Assembly (NCBI GenBank): GCA_949745755.1
Contig: CATJZL010000065.1
Location: 1-64,000 of the forward strand
Direction: 5' to 3'
Length of the DNA stretch: 64,000 nt
From: UBA2730 sp022793235
Lineage (GTDB): Bacteria > Bacillota_I > Bacilli_A > RF39 > UBA660
The position numbers and the translations under genes are program-made. A model generated the notes under the pieces. That model was not told where the DNA came from. It did no database searches and was given only the letters and a program-made list of their open reading frames with translations. Each line of letters opens with the position of its first letter. The stretch's first letter is position 1. Shown here in pieces: positions 1 through 9,433 of the stretch.

Positions 1-795
1 ATCCTTTTTAACGACATCCATTTTTGGTAACTCCAAAGAAATATCTTGTACAATTTTTTTCTCTTTAAATGAATTATTTAAAGTCAAAGATGCATCATAA
101 CCCTTGGAAACTTCAACATTTTTATTTGCATCTTGAACATAAGATGGCTCCTCCATAATTTCAACATTTTTAAAATTACGATTCGTAGCAACTCTTCCTT
201 TCTTAATTGTTTTAGAAAGTTTCAATATATCACTAATAATAATAAATGTACAAGGAAGAACCACTAGAAGTATCCATCCATAAGGTTTTGTAAGCAAAAT
301 CTGTAAATAACCTAACCATGGAATTACAAAAAAAACTTTACCATAGATATTCCCACCTAAAACATGTGCATCATCAAGTGTTGTATTATTATCACCTTTA
401 GTACGAAAAGCAACCTGTCCATCAATATTCGTAACCCCCAAAATTCTATGAGTAACAGTACGACCAACATATCTAGCATCTGTAGAGTTAAAAGTAATAA
501 TATCACCTTTCTTTAAAGTATCTACATTTGGACGATAAGCAACAACCGCATCATAAACATTAATAGTAGGAACCATACTAGGACTAACAATGACATAAGC
601 ACTAACAATAGGAACATATCCATTATTACCATTTTTCTTAGTATAAAGACCATAAACCAATATAACTAAGATAATTACGACAAAAAACATAAAGAGAAAA
701 TTACTAATAAATTTAATGATATGATTAAATACACTTTTAAATCTTTCATATTTAGATAGCTTATAAACAGAAGATTCTAAAGCACTATCACGCAT
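1..795 (-). CDS. sipW: SipW-type signal peptidase I (partial, C-terminus beyond window edge)
   Basis: The frame is open from an ATG at 793-795 to the first base of the window, giving 265 codons without a stop. The protein has one membrane segment at about residues 33-51, then SPSM at 71-74 with Ser73 as the likely nucleophile. Next comes VTHRI with His116, and KGDNN at 133-137. The His in place of the Lys of ordinary bacterial signal peptidases marks the ER-like SipW class. A second hydrophobic stretch at about 155-190 precedes a cytoplasmic tail that leaves the window. A GGGGTGAT ribosome site lies upstream. It lies directly downstream of two TasA/camelysin-like genes whose N-termini look like its substrates. 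The family call is secure; the pairing with those substrates is inferred from adjacency. Confidence 0.88.
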   Translation of the reverse strand, partial: MRDSALESSVYKLSKYERFKSVFNHIIKFISNFLFMFFVVIILVILVYGLYTKKNGNNGYVPIVSAYVIVSPSMVPTINVYDAVVAYRPNVDTLKKGDIITFNSTDARYVGRTVTHRILGVTNIDGQVAFRTKGDNNTTLDDAHVLGGNIYGKVFFVIPWLGYLQILLTKPYGWILLVVLPCTFIIISDILKLSKTIKKGRVATNRNFKNVEIMEEPSYVQDANKNVEVSKGYDASLTLNNSFKEKKIVQDISLELPKMDVVKKD

Positions 796-874
796 TTAAA
801 AATATCACCCCATTTCCTCTATTATTCCTATATACTATAATACTACAAATCTTAAATTATTTAAATATATTTAA

Positions 875-906
875 TAAAAAAAAAGAGTAGTTTACACTAC
901 TCTTTT
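875..906 (-). terminator. Rho-independent terminator after the first TasA-like gene
   Basis: A perfect 11-bp inverted repeat (881-891 with 896-906, loop TTAC) is followed on the minus strand by a T-run (A-run at 875-884 on the plus strand). It lies 10 bases past the stop codon at 917 and separates this gene from the signal peptidase gene. Confidence 0.88.
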
Positions 907-916
907 ACAAGACATT

Positions 917-1636
917 CTAGTCTGTACCTTTACCATATACGTTAACTTTAACTGTATATTTTCTAATATGACCATCTAATTGATAAGCTGAATCAACCCA
1001 CATTCTTAAACGATAATATTTAGTAAATTCAGTACCAGCACCAGTACCTGTTCTGTTATCAAATATACCAGTATCTAATATCATAGAATCAGTTGGAGCA
1101 GATCCTGTAACTGAGTTTGTTCCATCAGCTAAGAATGCTTTTGGAGCCATAGCTTGTGTATAAGTACCAGCTTCACTATCTTTAGATTCTAAATATAATC
1201 TAATATTATTATCCTTAACAAATTCATCATAAGGATCTTCTGCAGTAGCAGGTCTTCCTTGATCAGCACTCCAATCAGCTGGAGCTGTTCCACTAGCTAC
1301 ATTATTTTTTACAGCAACTACCTCATAATTAATAGCTGTTTTACCAATAATTTTAGCAGTTACAGTAAAATCAAATAATTCATTAGTACTAGATAGAACT
1401 TTACCTTGAGTTTCAGTCATTGGTATAGCATTAGTAATATTAATTCCATTTTCTGGCTCATTATAAGCCATAGTAACAGCACCAGTTGCAATTGTATTTT
1501 CTACTTGTCCTTCTTTACTATAACTAAAAGCAGCGAATGAAATACCTACAACAGCAACGATTAATATTGCTACTCCAAGTACTGATAATAATACTTGTTT
1601 TGATGTATTATTATTATTATCATTATGTTTTTCCAT
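917..1636 (-). CDS. TasA/camelysin-like secreted protein with SipW-type signal
   Basis: The product has 239 residues. A polar, Asn-rich N-terminus is followed by a hydrophobic stretch at about 15-35 ending in SFAAF, then a short linker to TGAVTM. This is the typical SipW-dependent leader of TasA and camelysin-type proteins. The rest is a predicted beta-rich exported domain with a C-terminal YYRLRMWVD block and no LPXTG sorting motif. These family members form extracellular fibres or surface proteins. It is closely related to the 1845-2486 product, for example in the shared NAIPMTE and YYRLRMWVDS segments, so the two are tandem paralogues. A strong AGGAGG ribosome site precedes the ATG. Its own terminator suggests independent, possibly high, expression. 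The exact role, biofilm matrix or protease-like, cannot be decided from sequence. Confidence 0.72.
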   Translation of the reverse strand: MEKHNDNNNNTSKQVLLSVLGVAILIVAVVGISFAAFSYSKEGQVENTIATGAVTMAYNEPENGINITNAIPMTETQGKVLSSTNELFDFTVTAKIIGKTAINYEVVAVKNNVASGTAPADWSADQGRPATAEDPYDEFVKDNNIRLYLESKDSEAGTYTQAMAPKAFLADGTNSVTGSAPTDSMILDTGIFDNRTGTGAGTEFTKYYRLRMWVDSAYQLDGHIRKYTVKVNVYGKGTD

Positions 1637-1815
1637 ATATAAAATTTCCTCCTATCTTTATTATATACATCCTAATTATATAATACCAAAACTTAAAAAG
1701 TAAATACCCAAAGTGATTTTTTAGAAAGAATTTGTCATATAAAAAAGATTATAAAATAAAAAAAGAAAGAAAAAGCTTATATTATAAGGGAAAACCAATT
1801 AACAAAAAAATGTAA

Positions 1816-1842
1816 AATAAAAAATTAGAGACAAACTCTAAT
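1816..1842 (-). terminator. Probable terminator after the second TasA-like gene
   Basis: ATTAGAG (1824-1830) pairs with CTCTAAT (1836-1842) across a 5-base loop, with an A-run to the left (T-run on the minus strand). It begins 3 bases past the stop codon at 1845. The stem is short, so confidence is moderate. Confidence 0.6.
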
Positions 1843-1844
1843 CA

Positions 1845-2486
1845 TTATTCAATACCTTTACCATATACATTAATAGTTACTTTATAAGTTGATACATTTT
1901 CACTAAGCTCAAAAGAACTATCAACCCACATTCTTAATCTATAATATTGATTAAATTCTTTTTTTACAGACACATCTTCTAAGTCAGCAGTACTAAAACT
2001 ACCTGTATCAAGCTGCATAACCCCCTCTGGAGCACCAAGAGTAGATTTTTTAGTAGAAGGAGTAAAAGGCTTAGGCTCCAAAACAGAACTATAACTACCA
2101 TCTGCTACACTACTTTTTTCTAAATAAAGTCTTATATACTGATCATCAATAGTACTACTTTCGTCCTTTTCTGCAACAATTTCATAATTGATTGTTGTCT
2201 TTCCCATTATATCAGCAGAAACTGTAAAATCAAAAATTTCTCCCTCCCCTACAAGTAGCTTTCCTTTCTCTTCAGTCATAGGAATAGCATTTTCTATAGA
2301 AATACCATTTAAAGCCTCTGTATAAGTCATAGTAACGGTACCTGTACGAACAACATTCTCTTCTTGTCCCTGTTTAGTAAAAGTAAAAGCCGCATAACTA
2401 ACACCAATAATTGTCACAACTAGTATTAAAATACCAACAATAGATAAAATCATCTGTTTTTTATTATTTTCATTCTCTAATTCCAT
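1845..2486 (-). CDS. TasA/camelysin-like secreted protein, paralogue
   Basis: The product has 213 residues with the same plan as the 917-1636 product. It has a polar start, a hydrophobic segment at about 12-33 ending in SYAAF, a TGTVTM block, a central domain containing NAIPMTEE and IFDFTVSA, and a C-terminal YYRLRMWVDS segment followed by VTINVYGKG. It is shorter because the middle variable region lacks about 25 residues. No wall-sorting motif is seen. The ribosome site GGAGGAAG lies close to the ATG. Being transcribed toward the other paralogue and the SipW gene, it forms the first gene of a three-gene secretion locus. Export by the neighbouring SipW-type peptidase is inferred from the leader type and adjacency. 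Confidence 0.72.
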   Translation of the reverse strand: MELENENNKKQMILSIVGILILVVTIIGVSYAAFTFTKQGQEENVVRTGTVTMTYTEALNGISIENAIPMTEEKGKLLVGEGEIFDFTVSADIMGKTTINYEIVAEKDESSTIDDQYIRLYLEKSSVADGSYSSVLEPKPFTPSTKKSTLGAPEGVMQLDTGSFSTADLEDVSVKKEFNQYYRLRMWVDSSFELSENVSTYKVTINVYGKGIE

Positions 2487-2629
2487 TCTTCTACTTCCTC
2501 CTACCTATTATAAATTCATTATATACGAACAAAAGAGAAAATGCAAACACAATAAAATATATAAATAAATTAAAAAGATAGACAAACAGAAAAAAATGAG
2601 TATAACAATATATAGAAAGGAAGAAAACA

Positions 2630-5080
2630 ATGAACAAAAAGAAAATGAATTATCTAACTATTATCTTATATAGCATAATCTTAATAATAATACTAAAAGG
2701 AAAAAATCACTTATATGGTTCAAATATTGATTGGATAAATCAACATACAACAATAACTGAATTATTTAGAAATATATTTTATGAAACAAAAAGACTCATT
2801 CCCAATTATTTATTTAATATAGGTGCAGGACAAAATATATTTAATTATAGCTATTATGGATTAATGAGCCCCATAATCTTAATATCTTATTTACTACCAT
2901 TCTTAGATATGAAAAAATATATAGAACTAGCAAGTATAGTATTATATATAGTAACAGGAATATTACTTTACAAATTCTTACTAAGCAAAAAAAATTCAAC
3001 TAAATTAAGTCTATTATCTACCATATCATTTCAAACATTCGCATCAATAACCTATCACTTCCATCACCATATTATGTTTGTATGGTATTTTCCTTTTTTA
3101 ATATTAGCATTAAAAGGAGTAGATAAATATAGAAAAGAAAAAAAATCTTTACTCCTAATAATAAGTATATTTTTAATTATAATGACAAATTATTATTACA
3201 GTGTCCCTTCCATCATAACAATAACAATATATGGAACTTATACTCTTCTACAAGAAAACCTAACAGGAAAAGAATTAAAAAAAGAAATAATAAAGTCATC
3301 AATTAGAATTATAACTCCCATACTAATGAGTGCTTTCCTATTATTACCAACAGCATTAACAATGTTTTCTTCTAAAAGAACAAATAAAACAGATACAAAT
3401 TTAATAAACTTTCTAATACCAAATATAGAAGAAATATCTTATTCTCCCTTTAGTATAGGAGTCACTATCCTATTTTTAATAGCAAGTATTGGAAATTTAT
3501 GTACAATAAAAAGAAAAAAAAGTGAATCATTTTTAAACACAACAATTTTAATCCTCACTTTATGCCCAATAATCATGTATATTTTAAATGGAACTTTATA
3601 TATTAGAGGAAAAGTTCTCATTCCCATACTTCCTTTATATATATTAATAACAACAACCTTCATAAAAAATTTAAAAAAAGACAATATAAACAAAAAAAAA
3701 TTAAAATATAGTATCCTTATATTTACCATAACTTTAATAATATGTAATATAAAATCTCCCTATATCACAACACTAATAATAGATTGTATCATAACCATAA
3801 TAAGCCTATATCTTTATAAAAAAAGAAAAAAAACAGAAATTATATTTATACCATTAATAACTCTATTATTAATTATATCTCTAAACAACAATAAAACAGA
3901 AAAATATGCATCCACTAAAACACTTGATGATGATAAAAATATAAATGAACTATTAAAAAAAAGAACAGATAAAGATATAGTAAGAATAAATAATTTAATA
4001 AATACAAATAGAACAGTAAACAAAATATACAACGAAAATCATTATAGTACATCGACTTACTCATCAACATATAATAATTATTATCATGATTTTTATAATT
4101 TTCATATAGGAAATAATATAGAAAGACGAAATACCCTAAATACATCAGGTGCAAACAACTATCTATTTAATAAATTTATGGGAGTAAAATATATCCTATC
4201 AAAAAAAGAAGAAAAGACGTATACCAAAATAGATTCCTACAAAGATATAAATCTCTACTTAAATACAGATTATAATCCTCTAATATATGAAGCAGACAAA
4301 GTAGGAAGTAAAGAAACTTATGAGAATTTAAAATTTCCTTATAATTTAGAATACTTAATGAACTATTCAATTACAAAAACGAATACAAAAGAAAAGGATA
4401 CTTCCTCAATTAAAGAGATAGAATCAAACCTACAAAAAGAATATAAATTTAGTCTAAATAAAGAAAAAAATATAAAATATAAACTTCCTCAAAGAATAGA
4501 AAATAAAATACTAATACTTTCTTTTGATATGAAAGAAAATGAATTATGCTCCAAAAAAAATACAAATGATGTAACAATAGAAATAGAAGGGATAAAAAAT
4601 AAATTAACTTGCAAAGATTGGTTATATCATAACAAAAATTACAGTTTCGAATATATAATAACATCCAAAGAAAGTCTAGAAGAATTAAATATAAAATTAT
4701 CAAAAGGAAAATATCATATTACAAATATAAAAATATATACAATGAATTATCCGAAAAATACATTAAAAGAAATAAAAAATCTATCTATAAATAAAAAAAC
4801 AAGTACCATAAGAGGAAATATAAATTTAAATAAAGAAAACTACATAATAACAAGTCTTCCCTATGATGAAGGATTTAAAGTTTATTTAGATAATAAAGAA
4901 ATAAAGAAAGAAGTAGTAAATACAGCATTTTTAGGTTTCAAATCACCAAAAGGAAAACACAATATCAAAATAACCTATACATCGCCTGGATATAATCTAG
5001 GTAAAATAATAACCATTCTAAGCATTTGTATAACTTTAATAATCATTAAAAAAGAAAAATATAAAAAATGCATATTTTAA
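2630..5080 (+). CDS. yfhO: YfhO family multi-pass membrane protein
   Basis: The product is 816 residues, near the usual family length. The N-terminal half is a series of hydrophobic helices (first at about 8-25, then repeatedly to about residue 425). It contains the family-typical segment GAGQNIFNYSYYGL near residues 64-77. A long extracytoplasmic region follows, and a last helix lies near the C-terminus. YfhO proteins are GT-C-like membrane glycosyltransferases. In Bacillus and Listeria relatives YfhO/GtcA-type systems transfer sugars to teichoic acids. The gene is transcribed against its neighbours and against replication and stands alone, so no operon context helps. Codon use is extremely A-rich, like the rest of the window. 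Substrate unknown. Confidence 0.8.
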   Translation: MNKKKMNYLTIILYSIILIIILKGKNHLYGSNIDWINQHTTITELFRNIFYETKRLIPNYLFNIGAGQNIFNYSYYGLMSPIILISYLLPFLDMKKYIELASIVLYIVTGILLYKFLLSKKNSTKLSLLSTISFQTFASITYHFHHHIMFVWYFPFLILALKGVDKYRKEKKSLLLIISIFLIIMTNYYYSVPSIITITIYGTYTLLQENLTGKELKKEIIKSSIRIITPILMSAFLLLPTALTMFSSKRTNKTDTNLINFLIPNIEEISYSPFSIGVTILFLIASIGNLCTIKRKKSESFLNTTILILTLCPIIMYILNGTLYIRGKVLIPILPLYILITTTFIKNLKKDNINKKKLKYSILIFTITLIICNIKSPYITTLIIDCIITIISLYLYKKRKKTEIIFIPLITLLLIISLNNNKTEKYASTKTLDDDKNINELLKKRTDKDIVRINNLINTNRTVNKIYNENHYSTSTYSSTYNNYYHDFYNFHIGNNIERRNTLNTSGANNYLFNKFMGVKYILSKKEEKTYTKIDSYKDINLYLNTDYNPLIYEADKVGSKETYENLKFPYNLEYLMNYSITKTNTKEKDTSSIKEIESNLQKEYKFSLNKEKNIKYKLPQRIENKILILSFDMKENELCSKKNTNDVTIEIEGIKNKLTCKDWLYHNKNYSFEYIITSKESLEELNIKLSKGKYHITNIKIYTMNYPKNTLKEIKNLSINKKTSTIRGNINLNKENYIITSLPYDEGFKVYLDNKEIKKEVVNTAFLGFKSPKGKHNIKITYTSPGYNLGKIITILSICITLIIIKKEKYKKCIF

Positions 5081-5235
5081 ATTATCTATAAACTCAAAAC
5101 TATATTTATCATAATATAATTCTTCATATGCAACACTATTGAATTAAACATACTCCATTAAATATATATACATCATCCTGTATACTTTTGATACAATAAT
5201 ATATATCCATTATATTTCTATGCCTACTAAACCTA

Positions 5236-5991
5236 TCAATTAGAGAAAAAAACATGTATAGCATTTTCACTTGTAACAGAAGCAACCTCTTCTACTGAAA
5301 TACCCTTAATATCCGCAATTTTTTTTGCTATAATAGGAATATTTTTAGAAGTATTAACAGAACCACGAAAAGGATCTGGTGCAAGATAAGGACTATCAGT
5401 TTCTAAAACAATATCGGAAAGAGAAATATTTTGAACCACTTCACAAAGCTTAGAATTTTTAAAAGTAAGTACACCACCTATTCCTAATTTAAATCCCATT
5501 TTAATATAAATTTTTGCTGTATCTAAACTACCACTAAAACAATGAATAACTCCCTTTACTTTATATTTAGATAAAATCTTGATTGTATCCTCTGTAGCAT
5601 CCCTAGAATGAATAACAACAGGTAAAGTAAGCTTTTCTGAAAGAGCAAGCTGCCTTTCAAACAATGAAATTTGTAAATCCTTATTGTCTTTCACATAATG
5701 ATAATCAAGTCCTATTTCTCCTATTGCAAGGACTTTTTTATTATTTTTTATATATTCTTCCAATTCAACTAAATCTTTTTGTACAACCTCCTCAACAGAA
5801 TCTGGATGATATCCAATACTAGCATATATATCACTATACTTATTAACAAAAAAAAGACTTTCTTTAATACCTTTCTTATCACATCCAGAAACAATAATCT
5901 TAGAAACTCCCATATCATGATTATCATTCAAAACCTTATCAATATCATCATAATAATCAAGAGACAAATGACAATGTGTATCTATAAACAT
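5236..5991 (-). CDS. tatD: TatD family metal-dependent deoxyribonuclease
   Basis: The 251-residue product has the standard length and all metal ligands of the TatD family: the HCH pair at His6 and His8, Glu92 in GEIGLDYHY, His128 in VIHSRDA, His150 in IHCFSG and Asp199 in LETDSPYL. It is predicted to be a cytosolic 3'-to-5' DNA exonuclease or DNA-repair/proofreading hydrolase with a TIM-barrel fold. It follows metG on the same strand, the usual metG-tatD order of Firmicutes. A small membrane-protein gene lies between them here. Confidence 0.93.
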   Translation of the reverse strand: MFIDTHCHLSLDYYDDIDKVLNDNHDMGVSKIIVSGCDKKGIKESLFFVNKYSDIYASIGYHPDSVEEVVQKDLVELEEYIKNNKKVLAIGEIGLDYHYVKDNKDLQISLFERQLALSEKLTLPVVIHSRDATEDTIKILSKYKVKGVIHCFSGSLDTAKIYIKMGFKLGIGGVLTFKNSKLCEVVQNISLSDIVLETDSPYLAPDPFRGSVNTSKNIPIIAKKIADIKGISVEEVASVTSENAIHVFFSN

Positions 5992-6012
5992 AAAAACCTC
6001 CCAGTAAAAAAA

Positions 6013-6201
6013 TCACAATGAACCATTATGATTTTTTCTATACCTATAAACCTTTAAACGAACATAATAAAAAGTAACAACAACAAAATAAACAACATCC
6101 AATAAATTACCATCACTCTTTATTAATAAAAGTAAAAAAATACTACTCAAAAAATAAATACTATCCAAATTCATTAACTTACTTAAAGTATCATCTGACA
6201 T
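6013..6201 (-). CDS. Small two-helix membrane protein, unknown function
   Basis: The 62-residue frame begins at an ATG (6199-6201) preceded by AAAAGGAG at ideal spacing. A longer frame starting at 6276 is open but has no ribosome site, so the internal start is preferred. The protein has two hydrophobic segments at about residues 14-26 and 33-48 and a very basic C-terminus (RLKVYRYRKN). It lies between metG and tatD on the same strand, 21 bases from tatD, and is probably co-transcribed. I do not recognise a family. Confidence 0.6.
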   Translation of the reverse strand: MSDDTLSKLMNLDSIYFLSSIFLLLLIKSDGNLLDVVYFVVVTFYYVRLKVYRYRKNHNGSL

Positions 6202-6304
6202 AGATTTGCTCCTTTTGTATATTTTATACTGCATTACTAACATACCATAAAAATAAAAAAGAAAATAGAAAAACATCTAATTTTATCAAAATTTACATTT
6301 TATT

Positions 6305-7825
6305 TTACATATTTTTTACGTCAATACGCATAAATAAAGGTTCTATCTCTCCAAGATCATAAGAATTATCTTTTTGATAAGAGAAACACTCAACAAAATT
6401 ATTTAGTTGTTTCTGTATTTTTGAAGATGTATCAGGTATATAAGGACTTAAAAATAGGGAACAAACACGAATACCTTCAAGTAAATTATAAAGAACAGTC
6501 TCAAGCCTTTCCTTAGAACTATCATCTTTAGCTAGTAACCATGGAGTAGTATCATCAATGTATTTATTACTACTACGAACAACATTCATAATCTCACTAA
6601 TAGCATTACTAACTTCTAAATTATCCATTCTCTCCTCAACTCTCTTATCAATGGAATCAATTTGAGCAATATAAGAACAATCCACATCTTCAACTTTTCC
6701 TCTATTAACAATCTTCCCACTAAAATATTTATATCCCATAGAAAGTGTTCGATTAACTAAATTCCCTAACACATTCGCAAGATCACTATTAATTCTTTCT
6801 ATTAACAACTCACGTGTAATATTACCATCATCAGCAAAAGGAATTTCATGAAGCAAATAATAACGAACAGCATCTACACCAAATTCTTCCACTAAAGTAT
6901 CAGCATAAAGTACATTACCCTTACTTTTACTCATCTTATCATCATTCATTAAAAGCCAAGGATGACCAAATACTTTTTTTGGAAGTTCTAAACCAAGAGA
7001 CCATAAAAAGCAAGGCCAATAAATAGAATGAAAACGAATTATATCTTTTCCAATCAAATGTACATCACAAGGCCAATATTTCTTAAATTCATCTGTAACA
7101 TCATCTACATCATAACCAATATTAGTAATATAATTAGTTAAAGCATCGAGCCAAACATAAACTACATGCCCTTCATCAAAATCAACTGGTATCCCCCAAG
7201 TAAAAGAAGTCCTAGAAACACATAAATCCTGTAAACCTGGTTTAATAAAATTATTAAGCATTTCATTTTTTCTAGAAACAGGTTGTATAAAATCAGGATG
7301 ACTTTCTATATAATCTTCCAATTTTTTCTGATACTTAGATAATCGAAAAAAATAGGCCTCTTCTAAAGCTTCATGAACTTCTCGACCACAATCTGGACAT
7401 TTTCCATCGATAAGTTGTGACTCTGTCCAAAAAGATTCACATGGAGTACAATAAAGTCCTTTATATTCCCCTTTATAAATATCTCCATTATCATACATCT
7501 TTTTAAAAATATGTTGTACTACCCTTTCATGATTTACATCCGTAGTTCGAACAAACTTATCATAACTAGTATTCATAACATCCCAAATTCTTTGAATTTC
7601 ACTTGAAATATCATCAACAAATTCCTTAGGTTGAATTCCATTTTCTCTTGCTTTTATCTCGATCTTCTCACCATGTTCATCTGTACCAGTTTGAAAATAA
7701 ACATCATATCCCTTTAATCTTTTATATCTTGCAATACTATCAGCAAGCACAATTTCATAAGTATTTCCAATATGTGGTTTAGCAGATGCATAAGCAATCG
7801 CTGTACTAATATAAAATTTTTCCAT
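6305..7825 (-). CDS. metG: Methionyl-tRNA synthetase
   Basis: The 506-residue class I synthetase charges tRNA-Met. It shows HIGN at 18-21, KMSKS at 297-301, and one zinc knuckle with Cys126, Cys129, Cys143 and Cys146. It lacks the C-terminal EMAP-like tRNA-binding domain found in the longer Bacillus enzyme, so it is the short form. A T-box riboswitch occupies the 240 bases upstream, which fits induction by uncharged tRNA-Met. The ribosome site AAGGAG lies just before the ATG. tatD follows downstream after the small membrane protein gene. Confidence 0.96.
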   Translation of the reverse strand: MEKFYISTAIAYASAKPHIGNTYEIVLADSIARYKRLKGYDVYFQTGTDEHGEKIEIKARENGIQPKEFVDDISSEIQRIWDVMNTSYDKFVRTTDVNHERVVQHIFKKMYDNGDIYKGEYKGLYCTPCESFWTESQLIDGKCPDCGREVHEALEEAYFFRLSKYQKKLEDYIESHPDFIQPVSRKNEMLNNFIKPGLQDLCVSRTSFTWGIPVDFDEGHVVYVWLDALTNYITNIGYDVDDVTDEFKKYWPCDVHLIGKDIIRFHSIYWPCFLWSLGLELPKKVFGHPWLLMNDDKMSKSKGNVLYADTLVEEFGVDAVRYYLLHEIPFADDGNITRELLIERINSDLANVLGNLVNRTLSMGYKYFSGKIVNRGKVEDVDCSYIAQIDSIDKRVEERMDNLEVSNAISEIMNVVRSSNKYIDDTTPWLLAKDDSSKERLETVLYNLLEGIRVCSLFLSPYIPDTSSKIQKQLNNFVECFSYQKDNSYDLGEIEPLFMRIDVKNM

Positions 7826-7844
7826 TATAAATCACTCCTTATCA

Positions 7845-8075
7845 CAAAAAAAGCTATCATAATATAAGGACGAATAATTCCGCGATACCACCTTATTTTA
7901 TAATAACTAAATTATACACTCAAATAGTTAACGCCTATCTACGATTACATTTACATATCAACATAATAGTTCAAAAGCCATAATCATTATATAGTAATAT
8001 TTCTCTCACACCATAAAGAAACTCTCTTAAATTACAAATATAATAACCTCTTTCTCATCACATTTGATATAAACA
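7845..8075 (-). promoter_or_regulatory. T-box riboswitch leader of metG
   Basis: On the minus strand the region holds AAGGTGGTATCGCGG (complement of 7880-7894), a near-perfect copy of the universal T-box sequence that pairs with the NCCA end of uncharged tRNA. It is followed by CCTTAT (complement of about 7864-7869), which can pair with ATAAGG at the start of the T-box. A run of seven T lies beyond it, giving the alternative terminator. The purine-rich GATGAGAAAGAGG near the 5' end (around 8045-8060) fits the start of Stem I. The specifier is presumably ATG given the downstream gene; I could not place it with certainty. The 5' boundary is approximate. Confidence 0.88.
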
Positions 8076-8092
8076 GAATAACATAAAATCAC

Positions 8093-8617
8093 TTATTCCT
8101 CAATATATTTAACAAAAATATCTAAAATCAAATTTAAAAAAACCTTATCCATCTCATGAACTTCATCATCTCCAAAAAATACAACCCCCCCAACTACATC
8201 ACCATTTGTAATCATACTAGAAAAAATAAAATGACTATTTATTTCTTTTTTATCAGTTAAAGAAAGCATTGTATTATTAACATATTCCTTTTTCCTCTCC
8301 TCCATAAAATGATAAATATCATTAGAAATATTTTTACCTACAAAAGACTCTATATCTCCCCCAGCACCACATATAATCTTATCTCTATCACATATTAATA
8401 TATTTTTTGCAGTAAGAACACTAATTTTATCAATAAATATTTTAAAAACATCACGAATATCCTCTAAAGTAGAATATTTCTTTAAAATAATATTCTCATT
8501 ACTAATATTAATCTCTAAAGGATCACCATCCTTTATTCTTAAAGTTTTTCGAATTTCCTTTGGAATAACTATTCGCCCTAAATCATCTATTCTTCTTACT
8601 ATACCTGTTGTATTCAT
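8093..8617 (-). CDS. spoVT: Stage V sporulation protein T (AbrB-type regulator)
   Basis: The 174-residue product has an N-terminal AbrB swapped-hairpin DNA-binding domain (about 1-47, with GIVRRIDDLGRIVIPKEIR). A C-terminal GAF-like domain covers about 55-174. This two-domain layout and length match SpoVT (178 residues in B. subtilis), which modulates SigG-dependent genes in the forespore. In Bacillus spoVT lies next to mfd; here two unknown genes intervene. A candidate SigG-type promoter lies upstream at 8647-8675. AbrB itself is ruled out because it lacks the GAF half. Confidence 0.9.
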   Translation of the reverse strand: MNTTGIVRRIDDLGRIVIPKEIRKTLRIKDGDPLEINISNENIILKKYSTLEDIRDVFKIFIDKISVLTAKNILICDRDKIICGAGGDIESFVGKNISNDIYHFMEERKKEYVNNTMLSLTDKKEINSHFIFSSMITNGDVVGGVVFFGDDEVHEMDKVFLNLILDIFVKYIEE

Positions 8618-8646
8618 ACATTCCTCACTTTCTATATATCTATATA

Positions 8647-8675
8647 TAGCATGAGTAAATATATTTTTTTTATAC
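8647..8675 (-). promoter_or_regulatory. Candidate SigG/SigF-type promoter of spoVT
   Basis: Minus strand GTATA (complement of 8671-8675) and CATGCTA (complement of 8647-8653) are separated by 17 bases. They match the forespore consensus of a -35 like GYATA and the SigG -10 CATNNTA. The ATG follows about 30 bases later. spoVT is SigG-controlled in B. subtilis. The match is by eye and A+T-rich DNA gives chance hits. Confidence 0.5.
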
Positions 8676-8773
8676 GATAAAGATATATTTTTTAATAATT
8701 TTATTCAAAACAAAACTTTATCATAATGAATATCTCCATCAAAATTATAAATTACTATATACAAATAATAAAT

Positions 8774-9412
8774 TTACTTAATCTTTACAAACTTTTTCAT
8801 ATGTTCAATATTAAAATTTCTCAAATCTTCCATATGAGAATACATAGCAAGAATAGAAAACGTATTTTCAATATTATGTTCACTTAAACAATCTCTTTTT
8901 GTTAAAGGAGAAAAAACATACTCATTTTCATACATTGCAAAATAATTTAATATTTCATTCTTTGAACTCAAAAGAATATTCTTTTTATAGATAAAACCTC
9001 TATCCAAAATTTTTTTACCAGAACGAACGGGTTTACCCGTTGACTGAAAAAAAGTCAACTCTTCATCTAAATATTGCTGTAAAAAAGAAATCGCTTGATC
9101 AAGCATGACTATAGTTTTAGGTCCCATAGACTTAATTTTCAATTTATCATCATAAGTTAAAGTAACATAATCATAAACATAAGAAAAAAAATCACAAACA
9201 CGATGATCCCCAATACCTACTATAGGTAAATAAGACATAGGTATATCTTCCAATAAAGAAAAAATATCACTACAAATAACATCTTCCCTGTTTAAACATG
9301 TATGAATATAAGCACGTATATCTTTAACCTTAGAATGATTATTTATAATATAAAGTAATGCATTTAACTCATTGTTACTAAGTCCATCTATAAACTCTTT
9401 TATATTTTCCAT
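8774..9412 (-). CDS. Unknown protein, possible helix-hairpin-helix segment
   Basis: The 212-residue protein has no signal peptide and no membrane segment. I do not recognise a family. Residues about 75-115 (containing LKIKSMGPKTIVMLDQAI) look like a helix-hairpin-helix or alpha-CTD-like motif used in DNA binding, but this is only a visual resemblance. The C-terminal 60 residues are rich in aromatic and acidic residues. It lies 22 bases downstream of another unknown gene (9434-10075) and 157 bases upstream of spoVT. The pair sits where Bacillus has mfd directly followed by spoVT. Confidence 0.6.
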   Translation of the reverse strand: MENIKEFIDGLSNNELNALLYIINNHSKVKDIRAYIHTCLNREDVICSDIFSLLEDIPMSYLPIVGIGDHRVCDFFSYVYDYVTLTYDDKLKIKSMGPKTIVMLDQAISFLQQYLDEELTFFQSTGKPVRSGKKILDRGFIYKKNILLSSKNEILNYFAMYENEYVFSPLTKRDCLSEHNIENTFSILAMYSHMEDLRNFNIEHMKKFVKIK

Positions 9413-9433
9413 TTCACACTCATCCTTCTAAAA

